Source: Streptomyces gardneri (lineage in GTDB: Bacteria > Actinomycetota > Actinomycetes > Streptomycetales > Streptomycetaceae). From it: a DNA stretch of 64,000 nt. Of the stretch, positions 25,124-33,876 are shown piece after piece. Made by a program: the position numbers and the translations under genes. Below the pieces are notes generated by a model that searched no databases, was not told where the DNA came from, and was given only the letters and a program-made list of their open reading frames with translations. Position 1 is the first letter of the stretch, and the number at the start of each line of letters is the position of its first letter. Location: positions 1-64,000 of the forward strand of contig NZ_BJMN01000002.1 in NCBI RefSeq assembly GCF_006539185.1, read 5' to 3'.

Positions 25124-26140
25124 CTAGAGCGCGGGGCGCCGCGTCCGCTGGCGCGCCCACGAGGGTGTCCAGATATCGGGACCGGAGGTCGCCGAGGTCG
25201 CGGAGGCCGTCGGCGTCCCCGAGGCTCCGGAGAGCGCCGCGGCGTCCGAGGGCTCGGTGCCGGCAGCGGCGAGGTGCTCGCGGAGGGCAAGCAGTCCCGG
25301 GTGCGGATTGTCCAGGGACCAGAGCAGTGAGTGCGGGTAGACCGGCGTCGGGCCGTGCACGGGGATGCGCCGCAGGTCGTGGGCCTCGGGCCAGACGAGG
25401 CGCGTCCCCGCGCCCACGAAGGTCGCGAGCTCGGGGGAGTCGGCGACGGTGTCGAGGAGCGGTTCGGTGCCGAAGTCGGGCCCCGTCACCTCGATGGTGA
25501 GCCCGAACTCGGCTGCGAGGTCCGCGTAGTAGGCGGCCCACTCGGTCCCGCTGACGATCCCTGGCACCCAGATCCGGTGCCCGGCGAGCCGCGCCGGCGT
25601 GACCGCGCGGGCGGACGCCAGCGCGTGGGCCGGTCCGGTCAGGAGCTCGATCGGCTCGTCCAGGACCGGCAGGGCCCCGATGTCCTCGGGGAGGTGCCGG
25701 CCGGGCATGGTGACCGCGCGGAAGGACGCGTCGATCGTGCCGGACCGCAGGGCCGCGACGGCCGCGTCGGCGTCGAAGAGCGTCACGACGTCGAGCTCGA
25801 TCTCCGGGTGCGACCGGTGGAACGTCCGCAGCAGCGCCGCGGGCGCCAGCCGCCTGCCGATCACGTCCACGCGCAGCGCACGGCTGCCGGGGCGGACGGA
25901 CGCGATCGCCCGGGCCTCCGCGTGGAGCAGGGCACGGGCGTGCGGCAGGAAGGCCTGCCCGTCGATCGTGGCCTCGGCGCCGTGCGCGGTTCGGGTGAGC
26001 AGCCGCACGCCCAGCTCCTTCTCCAGCGCGGCGACGCGCTTGGAGACGGCCTGCTGGGTGATCGACAGCTCGTCGGCGGCCTGACCGAACCGGCCGGACT
26101 CCAGGACGGCGAGGAAGGTGCGTACGGCTTCGAGATCCAC
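25124..26140 (-). CDS. LysR-family transcriptional regulator
   Basis: A 338-aa LysR regulator. The N-terminal HTH is intact (VRTFLAVLESGRFGQAADEL, then SITQQAVSKRVAALEKELGV), followed by a periplasmic-binding-like effector domain (LRVDVIGRRLAPAALLRTFH onward). GTG start at VDLEAVRTF. The tail (last 40 residues) is an Ala/Ser/Thr-rich extension. It is divergent from an MFS exporter across about 150 bp that holds an 8-3-8 palindrome with the LysR T-N11-A pattern. Confidence 0.9.
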   Translation of the reverse strand: MDLEAVRTFLAVLESGRFGQAADELSITQQAVSKRVAALEKELGVRLLTRTAHGAEATIDGQAFLPHARALLHAEARAIASVRPGSRALRVDVIGRRLAPAALLRTFHRSHPEIELDVVTLFDADAAVAALRSGTIDASFRAVTMPGRHLPEDIGALPVLDEPIELLTGPAHALASARAVTPARLAGHRIWVPGIVSGTEWAAYYADLAAEFGLTIEVTGPDFGTEPLLDTVADSPELATFVGAGTRLVWPEAHDLRRIPVHGPTPVYPHSLLWSLDNPHPGLLALREHLAAAGTEPSDAAALSGASGTPTASATSATSGPDIWTPSWARQRTRRPAL

Positions 26141-26167
26141 GGTCCTCAGGCTAGGGGGTGTCCTGCC

Positions 26168-26186
26168 CCACAACCCGTGGTTGTGG
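26168..26186. promoter_or_regulatory. LysR-type operator
   Basis: CCACAACC-CGT-GGTTGTGG is a perfect 8-3-8 inverted repeat between the divergent lysR and MFS genes. It fits the T-N11-A LysR rule and is the likely binding site of the adjacent regulator. Confidence 0.65.
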
Positions 26187-26287
26187 CCTGCCCGGCATCC
26201 GGTTGTTTGCTCCCGGTATCGGTGAGTGGCTTGGATGGCGGAGGCCGACGCGCGGTTGTTCGACGCGGCGAGAAGAGGAGTACGGAC

Positions 26288-27553
26288 ATGGCGGGGGGAC
26301 GGTGGGGGCGGGCGTCGCCGGGGCGTGACTTCGGGTGGCTGTGGGCGGCCTACGCGGCGAGCGCACTCGGCACGGGACTCGCGTTCAGCGCCTTCCCCCT
26401 GCTCGCGATCACGGTGCTCCACAAAGGCGCCGCCGAGGTCGCCTCGCTCGCCGCGATCGGCGCCGCGGTGGGTGCGGCGGTCGCGGTCCCGCTCGGGCCG
26501 TGGGTGGAGTTCCGCCGCAAGCGGTCGGTGATGGTCGCGATGGACCTCGTCCGGTGCGCGGCGCTGCTGAGCGTCCCCGTCGCGTACGCCCTCGGCCGGC
26601 TCGGCCTCGCCCAGCTCCTGCTCGTCTTGGTCGTCGTCGCCGCGGCCGACATCACCTTCGGCGCGGCGGCCGGTGCCTGCCTGAAGGTGCTGGTCCGGCC
26701 GGAGGCCATGGTTGCGGCGCAGGCCCGGCTGGAGTCCACGACCTGGACCACGACCGTCGTCGGGCCGCCGCTCGGCGGCGCCCTGATCACCCTCCTGGGA
26801 CCGGTCGCCACCGTGGCCGCCGACGCCGTCAGCTACCTGCTCTCGGCGGCGGGCATCCGGGCGATCCGCGGCCGGGAGTCCCGCCCCGAGCGGGAGGAGC
26901 GGACCGGCGCGCGCCTCGGCGACCTCGTCGAAGGGTGGCGCCACGTCCTGGCCCACCCGCAGCTGCGCCCGCTGTTCCTCCACACCGTCCTGGTCAACGC
27001 CCTGATCATGGCCACCGCGCCGCTGCTCGCCGTCCTGATGCTCGGTCCGCTGGGGTTCACGCCCTGGCAGTACGGCCTCGCCTTCGCCGTGCCCTGCCTC
27101 GGCGGCCTGATCGGCGCGCGGCTGGCGCCCGGGCTCGTCGACCGGTTCGGGCGGCACCGGGTCCTCCTCGTCTCGGGCTCGCTGCGCGTGTGCTGGCCGG
27201 TCGGACTGGCCTTCGTGCGGCCCGGCGTCGGCGGACTCCTGCTGGTCATGGCCGTCCAGTTCGCGCTGATCACCTGCATCGGTGTCTTCAACCCCGTCTT
27301 CGCCGCCCACCGGCTCCGCCTGACGGAGACCGGCCGCGTCGCCCGCACCCTCACCGCCTGGTCGGTCTCCGGCAAGGCCACCACCGCGACCCTGACCGCT
27401 CTGTGGGGCGTCCTGGCGGGGCTCGTCGGCCTCCGCGCGGCGATCGCCCTCGCGGGCGCCCTCCTGCTGGCGACACCCCTGCTGCTCCCACGGCGCGAGG
27501 CCCCGACCGACACCTGCTCGACACCGGGATTGACACGTGTAAGTGGGCGGTGA
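26288..27553 (+). CDS. MFS exporter (LysR-linked)
   Basis: A 421-aa MFS permease of the enterobactin/macrolide-efflux type: WLWAAYAASALGTGLAFSAF at the first helix, then PLGPWVEFRRKRSVMVAMD as the loop-2/3 signature and APGLVDRFGRHRVLLVSG in the second half. GAGGAG precedes the ATG. It faces the LysR gene and is probably its target. The cargo is unknown; a drug or metabolite efflux role is inferred from the family. Confidence 0.87.
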   Translation: MAGGRWGRASPGRDFGWLWAAYAASALGTGLAFSAFPLLAITVLHKGAAEVASLAAIGAAVGAAVAVPLGPWVEFRRKRSVMVAMDLVRCAALLSVPVAYALGRLGLAQLLLVLVVVAAADITFGAAAGACLKVLVRPEAMVAAQARLESTTWTTTVVGPPLGGALITLLGPVATVAADAVSYLLSAAGIRAIRGRESRPEREERTGARLGDLVEGWRHVLAHPQLRPLFLHTVLVNALIMATAPLLAVLMLGPLGFTPWQYGLAFAVPCLGGLIGARLAPGLVDRFGRHRVLLVSGSLRVCWPVGLAFVRPGVGGLLLVMAVQFALITCIGVFNPVFAAHRLRLTETGRVARTLTAWSVSGKATTATLTALWGVLAGLVGLRAAIALAGALLLATPLLLPRREAPTDTCSTPGLTRVSGR

Positions 27554-27604
27554 CACGCTCCAGTCCCGGCCCCGTGTCGCCCCGCGCAGAAGGAGCAGCA
27601 CCGC

Positions 27605-29041
27605 ATGAGCACGACCGTCACCACCGCCCGAGGGCCCGTCCGCGGCGAACGCCGTGCCGACGGCAGCCTCCGCTTCCTCGGCATCCCGTACGCGCAGCCC
27701 CCCGTGGGCGATCTGCGGTTCGCCGCGCCCGTGCCGCCGGAGCCGTGGACGGAGCCGCTGGACGCCACCGCGTACGGCCCGACGGCCCAGCGTCGCCCCT
27801 TCGGCGAGGTCGTGATCATCCCCGAGCCCACCATCCCGGGCGACGGCGTCCTCAACCTCAACGTCTTCACCCCCGACGCCGACCCGGAGGCCCGGCTCCC
27901 CGTCCTCGTCTGGATCCACGGCGGCGGCTACGTCGCCGGTTCGGCGGCCAGCCCCTGGTACGACGGAGCCGCCTTCAACAGGGACGGAGTCGTCGTCGTC
28001 TCGCTCGGCTACCGGCTCGGCATCGAGGGCTTCCTCCACCTGGAGGACGCCCCCGACAACCGGGGCGTACGGGACTGGATCGCCGCCCTGGAATGGGTCC
28101 GCGACAACATCGCGGCCTTCGGCGGCGACCCGGCCAAGGTCACCATCGCCGGCCAGTCGGCGGGCGGCGGCGCCGTCCAGACCCTCCTCGCCGTCCCGTC
28201 CGCCCGTAATCTGTTCCGCGGGGTCATCTCCGTCTCGGGCGCGCTCCTGCGCCCCGACGGTCCCGAGGTCGCCCGCGCCGCCTCCCGGCTCCTCACCTCC
28301 CGCACCGGTGTCCCCGCCACCGCCGCGGCCCTGCGGGACCTGAGCGACGACGAGATCCTGGAGCTCCAGGACCGGCTGGCCGAAGAGGGCCCGGACCGCG
28401 AAGGACTGCCGCCGATGCTGGCCCTCGCGCCCTTCGCGGACGGCGAGCTGATCCCCGTACCCGCGCTGGAGGCCCTGACGACGGGCGGCGCGGGCGACGA
28501 CGTCCCGCTGATGCTCGGCTTCACCGAGCACGAGTTCACGATGATCCCCGCGCCCGAGGGACTGCCGGTGCCGCTCGTGCTCGGCGGCCTCGGCCTCGAC
28601 GAGGCCCGGATCGACGCCTTCACCCAGGCATACGCGGAGGGCGGCGAGGCCCTCCTCTTCGGGCAGGCGCTCACGGACTCCATCTTCCGCGTCCCGAACC
28701 TCGCCGTAGCGGACGCCCGTGCCGCGCGGGAACAGCCCACCTGGCTCTACGAGTTCGCCTGGCGCTCGCCGGTCATGGGCATCGCGTTCCACTGCCTCGA
28801 CCTGCCCTTCGCCTTCGACGTCCTCGACTCCGAAGGCGTCGCGCCGTCCGCGGGCGACGCCCCGCCGCGCGCCCTCGCCGACGCCATGCACCGGGCCTGG
28901 GTCGCCTTCGTGACGGACCAGGACCCGGGCGCCGACTGGCCGCGCTACACCACCGACCGGCGCGCCACGATGATCTGGGACGCCGAGCCCCGGATCGCCG
29001 AGGACCCGCTGAGCGGGGTCCGGGAGATCTGGCTCGATTGA
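27605..29041 (+). CDS. type B carboxylesterase
   Basis: A 478-aa alpha/beta-hydrolase of the carboxylesterase type B (PnbA) group. The oxyanion-hole motif IHGGGY starts at residue 104. The nucleophile is S185 in GQSAGG, and the family mark FLGIPYAQPPVGDLRF is near residue 24. The acidic and His members lie in the C-terminal half; HCLDLPFAFD likely carries the His. No signal peptide, so cytoplasmic. It hydrolyses carboxylic esters; the substrate is unknown. It lies 51 bp downstream of the MFS gene, possibly in the same transcript. Confidence 0.9.
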   Translation: MSTTVTTARGPVRGERRADGSLRFLGIPYAQPPVGDLRFAAPVPPEPWTEPLDATAYGPTAQRRPFGEVVIIPEPTIPGDGVLNLNVFTPDADPEARLPVLVWIHGGGYVAGSAASPWYDGAAFNRDGVVVVSLGYRLGIEGFLHLEDAPDNRGVRDWIAALEWVRDNIAAFGGDPAKVTIAGQSAGGGAVQTLLAVPSARNLFRGVISVSGALLRPDGPEVARAASRLLTSRTGVPATAAALRDLSDDEILELQDRLAEEGPDREGLPPMLALAPFADGELIPVPALEALTTGGAGDDVPLMLGFTEHEFTMIPAPEGLPVPLVLGGLGLDEARIDAFTQAYAEGGEALLFGQALTDSIFRVPNLAVADARAAREQPTWLYEFAWRSPVMGIAFHCLDLPFAFDVLDSEGVAPSAGDAPPRALADAMHRAWVAFVTDQDPGADWPRYTTDRRATMIWDAEPRIAEDPLSGVREIWLD

Positions 29042-29124
29042 GCGGGATGACTCCGACGTGACGAGGGATGGGAGCCGTCCCGGGGAGCATGCCTCCGATG
29101 ATGCCGTTTCGCCGCTAGGGCGGA

Positions 29125-30497
29125 GCATTTTATACTCAGTGTGGCGATGAACGGCCTCTTCAAGGTGAATTGCTCTTGATCGTCGGTCGTCGTGGATAGG
29201 TTGCTGTTCATGGCGGCGGAAGCGCGGACGGACGATGCAGGGCATGCTCGGTGGAGCTTCCGGCTGCGCGTGTCGTCCACAGCCCGTACCGCCCTGGTAG
29301 GTGAGTGGGACCGGTGCCGGTGGGTCTGGAACGAGTGCGTCGCCAAGTCCAAGGCCGTATACCTGCGCAACAAAGCCACTGGCGAGAAGCGGACGTGTGG
29401 CCCGGCCCAGCTCGACAGGATGCTGACCGATGCCCGCAAGCTCACCCCGTGGGTGCGTGAGGGGTCCTCGGTTGCTCAGCAGCAGGTCGTACGTGACTTC
29501 GGCAAGTCCCGCGCCAAGGGACAGAAGGACATCAAGGATCGGCTGCCCATGCACCGGCGGGCTGGGATGCCCCGGTGGAAGAAGAAGCGCGATGCGCTGC
29601 CGAGTCTCAACTACACCCGGCGTGGTTTCCGGTTGAAGGATGGCCGTCTGCACCTGGCGGGCGGCATCGTGGTGACAGTGGTGTGGTCGCGGGACCTTCC
29701 GGCCGAGCCGTCCAGCGTGCGTGTTCATCAGGACAGCACGGGGGCGTGGTATGCGTCCTTCGTCGTACCCGCCAGCGTGCTGCCCCTGCCAGAGTCTGGC
29801 CGCGTGATCGGGATCGACTGGGGTGTGAAGGAGACGGCGACCACCACCTCCGATGCCCATGACCTTCCCCACGCCCAGCACGGCAAGACCGCGGCGCAGA
29901 AGCTCGCCCGTTACCAGCGGATGATGGCGAGACGAAAGTCCGCAAAAGGCGAGCCCGGCTCGAACGGTTACAAGGCCGCCAAGCGGCAGGTCGCGAAGCT
30001 GCACAAGAAGATCGCCCGGCAGCGCCAGGACACGGCCCGAAAGTGGGCCAAGAAGGTTGTTCGCGACCATGACGCCCTGGCCGTCGAGGACTTCCGGCCG
30101 AAGTTCCTCGCTAAGACCACCATGGCCCGCAAGGCGGCCGACGCCGCGATCGGCGCCACGAAGGCGGCTCTGATCGAGCAGGCGCGAAAGCACGGCCGTG
30201 TCGTGCACCTGGTACATCCCGCGCACACCACGATGGACTGCGCGCAGTGCGGAGCGAGAACCAAGCACGCACTACCTCTTTCCGAGCGAACGTATGCCTG
30301 CACCGTGTGCGGAGCCGTGTCCTCCAGGGACAAGAACTCCGCCCGCGTGATGCTGGTCCGGGCTGGTCTCACCCCGGCTGGTGCTGATCGTGGAAGTCCA
30401 GGCGAGGTGCTGCCCCGCCTGGCGGCGTGAGCCAGGAATTCCCACATCAGCCCTGGAGGGTGAGGACTCCCCTCCCTTCAGGGAGGGGAGGATTCAA
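29125..30497 (+). mobile_element. tnpB-only IS200/IS605-family element
   Basis: The element is defined by a TnpB gene and a right-end hairpin ending GATTCAA. The left boundary is only estimated: base composition drops sharply to an AT-rich stretch near 29125-29180 (TTTTATACTCAG), typical of a left end. No tnpA (Y1 transposase) is present, so it would need help in trans to move. Neighbouring genes to the right are broken, consistent with insertion-associated damage. Confidence 0.6.
29210..30430 (+). CDS. tnpB: TnpB RNA-guided nuclease (IS605 OrfB family)
   Basis: A 406-aa TnpB protein. The RuvC-like catalytic residues are all visible: the Asp in VIGIDWGVK, the Glu in LAVEDF, and the Asp in SSRDKNSAR. 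The zinc-finger pairs CAQC and CTVC lie between the last two. The N-terminal REC/WED part (WSFRLRVSSTARTALVGEWDRCRW) is intact, so the nuclease could be active. I used the ATG at 29210; a GTG at 29192 in frame would add six residues. TnpB proteins cut DNA guided by RNA from the element's right end. Confidence 0.85.
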   Translation: MAAEARTDDAGHARWSFRLRVSSTARTALVGEWDRCRWVWNECVAKSKAVYLRNKATGEKRTCGPAQLDRMLTDARKLTPWVREGSSVAQQQVVRDFGKSRAKGQKDIKDRLPMHRRAGMPRWKKKRDALPSLNYTRRGFRLKDGRLHLAGGIVVTVVWSRDLPAEPSSVRVHQDSTGAWYASFVVPASVLPLPESGRVIGIDWGVKETATTTSDAHDLPHAQHGKTAAQKLARYQRMMARRKSAKGEPGSNGYKAAKRQVAKLHKKIARQRQDTARKWAKKVVRDHDALAVEDFRPKFLAKTTMARKAADAAIGATKAALIEQARKHGRVVHLVHPAHTTMDCAQCGARTKHALPLSERTYACTVCGAVSSRDKNSARVMLVRAGLTPAGADRGSPGEVLPRLAA

Positions 30498-30513
30498 ACG
30501 TTCTTCATGCGCT
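30431..30513 (+). ncRNA. candidate omega-RNA / right end of the TnpB element
   Basis: Between the tnpB stop and flanking DNA is a perfect 10-4-10 hairpin: CTCCCCTCCC (30467-30476), TTCA, GGGAGGGGAG (30481-30490), then GATTCAA. IS605-family omega-RNAs end in such a right-end structure and the guide begins directly after TCAA. The guide would then start at 30498 (ACGTTCTTCATGCGCT). The 5-prime end of the RNA probably lies inside tnpB. Boundaries are approximate. Confidence 0.5.
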
Positions 30514-30617
30514 GTGTGCTGTGCATGGGTCAGGGCCGCGCCGGTGATCGACTGAGGGGGCCGGGCGCCGCACGACAAGGACCTGGTCTAGCCCTGAAGC
30601 GCCGATAGCCGCGTCCG

Positions 30618-30775
30618 CCGCCCTCCTCGATGACCAGTGGCAGATCGAGCTGTACGACCTCGTCGAGACGTCCGACCTCGCGTCCCGGTACCCCGCCCGG
30701 GTCACCGGACTCGGCGTGCTGATGCGTTCCTCCTGGCAGGACGCATACCCCGGGCCGACTCAGGAACGAAACTGA
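30618..30775 (+). pseudogene. probable C-terminal remnant of an arylsulfatase
   Basis: In one frame the sequence reads QWQIELYDLVETSDLASRYP and continues to LMRSSWQDAYPGPTQ and a stop at 30773. ELYDL..D..ET.DLA..HP is the usual C-terminal signature of type I sulfatases. The rest of the gene is absent, replaced by the TnpB element and short unplaceable sequence. The segment is short, so the call is tentative. Confidence 0.4.
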
Positions 30776-31401
30776 TGCTCCCTCAATGTTCCATACCAGC
30801 ACGGACGTTCACCGTGATCGCCACCCTCGTCAACGTCTCGGCGCGGCCCTGGAACTCGGCCGCCGTCACCCTGCGCGCCCCCGTGGGCTGGACCGTGCAG
30901 GCCACCTCGGCCACCGCCGACGGCGTCACCACCACCCCGCCCCCGGCACCCACCAAGGACGCGTACCTCTCGGACCTGCCCTGGATCGGCGCCGTCAACG
31001 GCTGGGGCCCGGTCGAGCGCGACAGCTCCAACGGCAAGAACGGCGCGGGCGACGGCACGCCGATCGCCTTCGGCGGCACCACGTACCCCAAGGGCCTCGG
31101 AGTCCACGCCTACAGCGACGTGTCCTTCCACCTCGGCGGCGCGGGGAAGCGGTTCACCGCGCTCGTCGGCATCGACGACTTCTCGGCGCGCCAGAGCTCC
31201 GTGGGCGCGACCCGCGCCACCGTGTACGGCGACGACCGCGTCCTCCTCGCCACCCCCACGCTGACGGCGGCCACCGGCCCCGTACCGGTGGATGTGGACG
31301 TACGAGGCGTCCGCGTCCTGCGTCTGGAGGTGACGGACGCCAACGCCCGGACGTCCTTCGACCACACCTCCTGGGCCCTCGCCCACGTCACGGTCGGCTG
31401 A
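30775..31401 (+). CDS. NEW3/NPCBM-domain protein, probable C-terminal remnant of a glycosidase
   Basis: A 208-aa frame from the ATG at 30775. Residues 10-50 match the NEW3 domain (TFTVIATLVNVSARPWNSAA then LRAPVGWTVQ). Residues 60-208 match the NPCBM carbohydrate-binding module (YLSDLPWIGAVNGWGPVERD, TYPKGLGVHAYSDVSFHLGG, FTALVGIDDFS). This pair is the usual C-terminal end of secreted alpha-galactosidase/alpha-N-acetylgalactosaminidase-like enzymes. No signal peptide or catalytic domain is present, so it is most likely a truncated gene beside the TnpB element. Confidence 0.65.
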   Translation: MLPQCSIPARTFTVIATLVNVSARPWNSAAVTLRAPVGWTVQATSATADGVTTTPPPAPTKDAYLSDLPWIGAVNGWGPVERDSSNGKNGAGDGTPIAFGGTTYPKGLGVHAYSDVSFHLGGAGKRFTALVGIDDFSARQSSVGATRATVYGDDRVLLATPTLTAATGPVPVDVDVRGVRVLRLEVTDANARTSFDHTSWALAHVTVG

Positions 31402-31420
31402 GGGCCCCGCGCGCGTCCGG

Positions 31421-31858
31421 TCAGCCCTCGAAGCCGACCGTTCCGTCCGGGAGGATCGCCTCGACGCGCGCGCCGTGCTCGACGGTCCTGCTCACCGTGC
31501 AGAACTTCTCGTGCGTCAGACGTACCGCCCGGGCGAACACCTCCTCCGCCCGCGGGTTGTTGTCCGGCAGCTCGAACTCGTAGCTGACCCTGATCCGGCC
31601 CACCCGGCCCTCGTCCTCGGGGTCCGAGACCGACTCCACCACGATCCGCAGGTCGTCGTGGTCCACAGCGCGCGCGGTCCGGTCGACGACCAGACCGCCG
31701 CACCCGCCCATCGCCGCGAGCAGCAGCTCGACCGGCGTGAACGAGGGCTGCGCGTCCGCGTCGTCGGCGGCGGCCATCCGGACCTCCGCGCCCCGGTCGT
31801 TGCGGGCGGTCCAGTTCCGGTACCCGGTGCGGACGGTTTCGATCCGGTAGTCGGCCAT
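31421..31858 (-). CDS. OsmC-family protein
   Basis: A 145-aa OsmC/Ohr-fold protein. Marks are SFTPVELLLAAMGGCGGLVVDR with one conserved Cys in the first half and LTHEKFCTVSRTV with the second Cys. The family reduces organic hydroperoxides through this Cys pair; some members have other roles. The ATG has an AAGGAG site. It is convergent with the NEW3/NPCBM remnant, with a 19-bp gap. Confidence 0.87.
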   Translation of the reverse strand: MADYRIETVRTGYRNWTARNDRGAEVRMAAADDADAQPSFTPVELLLAAMGGCGGLVVDRTARAVDHDDLRIVVESVSDPEDEGRVGRIRVSYEFELPDNNPRAEEVFARAVRLTHEKFCTVSRTVEHGARVEAILPDGTVGFEG

Positions 31859-31989
31859 GGCGGCGGAGCTCCTTCGCTGTGGTGCGGTGGCGGTACGGTC
31901 GACCGCCACACAATCCCACGGCCCCGGTCCCGCCAAGCGGACGCGCCCTTCGCGCACCCACCCCGGACACGAGTATCCGCCCGCCCTGA

Positions 31990-32766
31990 TCACACCCCGG
32001 CGGCGGCCGCTCCTGCGTGGGTCAGCACCACCGCGCCCCAGGCCTCGGAGACCGCGCCCCAGACCGTACGGAGTCGCGGCTCCGCCTCCCGTACGGAGGC
32101 CACCACCGCCACCGGGTCACCGCCGTCCGCCCGGACCTGCGCGTCGTCGGCCTCCGCCCACCGCGCGACCGTGCCGACCCCCGCCTCCGGATGGAACTGG
32201 AGCGCCCAGCCCGCATGCCCCACCCGGAACGCCTGGTACGGGCAGTCGTCCCCGCCCAGCAGCGGGACGGCGCCGGCCGGCAGCCGGTCCACCTCGTCCC
32301 AGTGCCACTGCGCGGCCGGCGCGCCCTCGGGCACTCCGCCGAGCACGGGGTCGCCGTCGGCCGCGACGAGCCGCCGCAGCGGGACGGCGCCCAACTCGGG
32401 CCCCCGCGTCCGCGTCACGACCGATCCGCCCAGGGCGTCGGCGACGATCTGGCCGCCCAGGCATATCCCGAGGAGCGGCACCCCGCCGGCGACCGCCTCG
32501 CGGACGAGCGTACGGACGCGGGGCAGCCACGGGGCGGATCCGTCGTCCCGGCAGTTGACGGACCCGCCGAGGACCAGGAGCCCGGCGTGACCGCGAAGGT
32601 CGTCCGGAAGGGGCTCGTCCCGCCAGGCACGCACCACGTCGAGACGGAGGCCGGCCAGCAGGAGGTGCTCCCCGACGAGCCCGGGACCGGCGTCCTCCTC
32701 GTGCTGCACGACGAGGACGACCGGGCCTACCGCGCCTGACAGGCTGGTCTCAGCCGTCTCCCTCAC
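31990..32766 (-). CDS. class I glutamine amidotransferase domain protein
   Basis: A 258-aa GATase1 (GuaA-like) protein. The nucleophile elbow is GICLGGQIVADALGG and the His/Glu pair lies in WALQFHPEAG; LVLGGSVNCRDD is the oxyanion region. Free-standing members hydrolyse glutamine or gamma-glutamyl compounds. The start is uncertain: I used the GTG at 32766 with GAGGGGGA upstream; ATGs at 32784 and 32793 are in frame. No synthetase partner is nearby. Confidence 0.82.
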   Translation of the reverse strand: MRETAETSLSGAVGPVVLVVQHEEDAGPGLVGEHLLLAGLRLDVVRAWRDEPLPDDLRGHAGLLVLGGSVNCRDDGSAPWLPRVRTLVREAVAGGVPLLGICLGGQIVADALGGSVVTRTRGPELGAVPLRRLVAADGDPVLGGVPEGAPAAQWHWDEVDRLPAGAVPLLGGDDCPYQAFRVGHAGWALQFHPEAGVGTVARWAEADDAQVRADGGDPVAVVASVREAEPRLRTVWGAVSEAWGAVVLTHAGAAAAGV

Positions 32767-33010
32767 CTCGCCCGTCCCCCTCATCTCCCTCATCTCGGTC
32801 GTCCGGCTCGTCACGGCGGTCGCGCCTCCTGGCTTCGGCCCGGGGACGCCCGGGGTGTTCGATTCCCCCGAGGATCTCCGAAGAAGCCCCCGAGCGGGAA
32901 CCCCTGAGGGCAACCGCCGAGCAGCGGTCGGTGCCGGGTGAGTACGCCGCCCCGCCCGGCTGAGTACGTCGACCGATACGCGGCCGCCCGTCAGCCGCTG
33001 GAATGGGGAC

Positions 33011-33382
33011 ATGACCTTCGACGCCCGGCGCACCCGCCACCTCCAGCACGTCACCGCCACCGGCGCGGCCCTCGCCGTGGCCATCGGCCCCGTGGTGCTC
33101 GGTGCGCTGCTCGTCCGGTCGGCGGGCGGTGACCCGATGGCCTCCGTCAACGCCCTCATCGCGGGCGGCGGGCAGCGCGCCCGGCTCTCCCGGGCGCAGC
33201 TCCGTTCCTGCGGCGGGAGCGTTCAGTCGCGCGGCCTGCGGGCCAGCAGGAAGGCCTGGGGCGTGCTCTCCACGGGGTCCGGCTCCCGCACCAGGCGGGC
33301 CGCCTCGACCAGGCCGGCGGCGGCCAGGAGCTCCGCGATCCGGTCGGGCGACCAGCGGTACACGTCGAGCGCCACCTCGTGA
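33011..33382 (+). CDS. small hypothetical membrane protein (doubtful 3-prime end)
   Basis: The first 65 or so codons have clear coding bias and one hydrophobic segment (ALAVAIGPVVLGALLV, about residues 20-35). The frame then runs 160 bp antisense into the convergent methyltransferase gene, where composition becomes that of a shadow frame. Either the stop was lost or only the first part is a relic. No family recognised. Confidence 0.4.
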   Translation: MTFDARRTRHLQHVTATGAALAVAIGPVVLGALLVRSAGGDPMASVNALIAGGGQRARLSRAQLRSCGGSVQSRGLRASRKAWGVLSTGSGSRTRRAASTRPAAARSSAIRSGDQRYTSSATS

Positions 33383-33876
33383 CCGTACGCCTGCTCGAGC
33401 CGCACCCGCTCGTCCCCGACCTTGAAGGCGACCAGGACGAACCCGCCCGGCGCGAGGACACGACGGAACTCCGCGAAGCACGCGCTGAGTTCGGCCTCCG
33501 GCATGTGCACCGTGGAGTACCAGGAGAGCGCCCCGCCCAGTGAGGCGTCGGGCAGGTCGAGCGCGGTCATCGACCCCACCTCGAAGCGCACGCCCGGATA
33601 CGTCTCCCGGGCCACCGCGATCATCCCCGGCGACAGGTCCACACCGAACACGTCCGCGCCGAGCTCCCGCAGATGGGCCGCCACGCGCCCCGTCCCGCAC
33701 CCGAGGTCGCCCACCGCGCGAGGGCCGTCGAAGGTGTCGACCTTCTCCACGAAGGCGGCGAGCATCGCCCGGTCCAGGGGCGTCGTCGCCAACTGCTCGC
33801 CGAGCAGCCGCTCGTAGTCGACGGCGACGGTGTCGTAGGAGCGGCGGGTGTCGGTGAGGTGCGCGGCTTCGGTCAT
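33223..33876 (-). CDS. class I SAM-dependent methyltransferase
   Basis: A 217-aa methyltransferase. SAM-binding motif I is VGDLGCGTGRVAAHLRELG; motif II FGVDLSPGMIAVARE carries the acidic ribose ligand; post-motif FAEFRRVLAPGGFVLVAFK is typical of the UbiE/Methyltransf_11 group. The ATG at 33876 begins the fold directly. It is a single gene; the substrate is unknown. It is divergent from the molybdenum hydroxylase operon but shares no obvious operator. Confidence 0.88.
   Translation of the reverse strand: MTEAAHLTDTRRSYDTVAVDYERLLGEQLATTPLDRAMLAAFVEKVDTFDGPRAVGDLGCGTGRVAAHLRELGADVFGVDLSPGMIAVARETYPGVRFEVGSMTALDLPDASLGGALSWYSTVHMPEAELSACFAEFRRVLAPGGFVLVAFKVGDERVRLEQAYGHEVALDVYRWSPDRIAELLAAAGLVEAARLVREPDPVESTPQAFLLARRPRD

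Noticed and set aside
26141..30268. Upstream extension of the LysR frame to about 1700 codons
   Set aside because: Only the last 338 codons are a LysR protein; the rest runs antisense to the MFS, esterase and tnpB genes.
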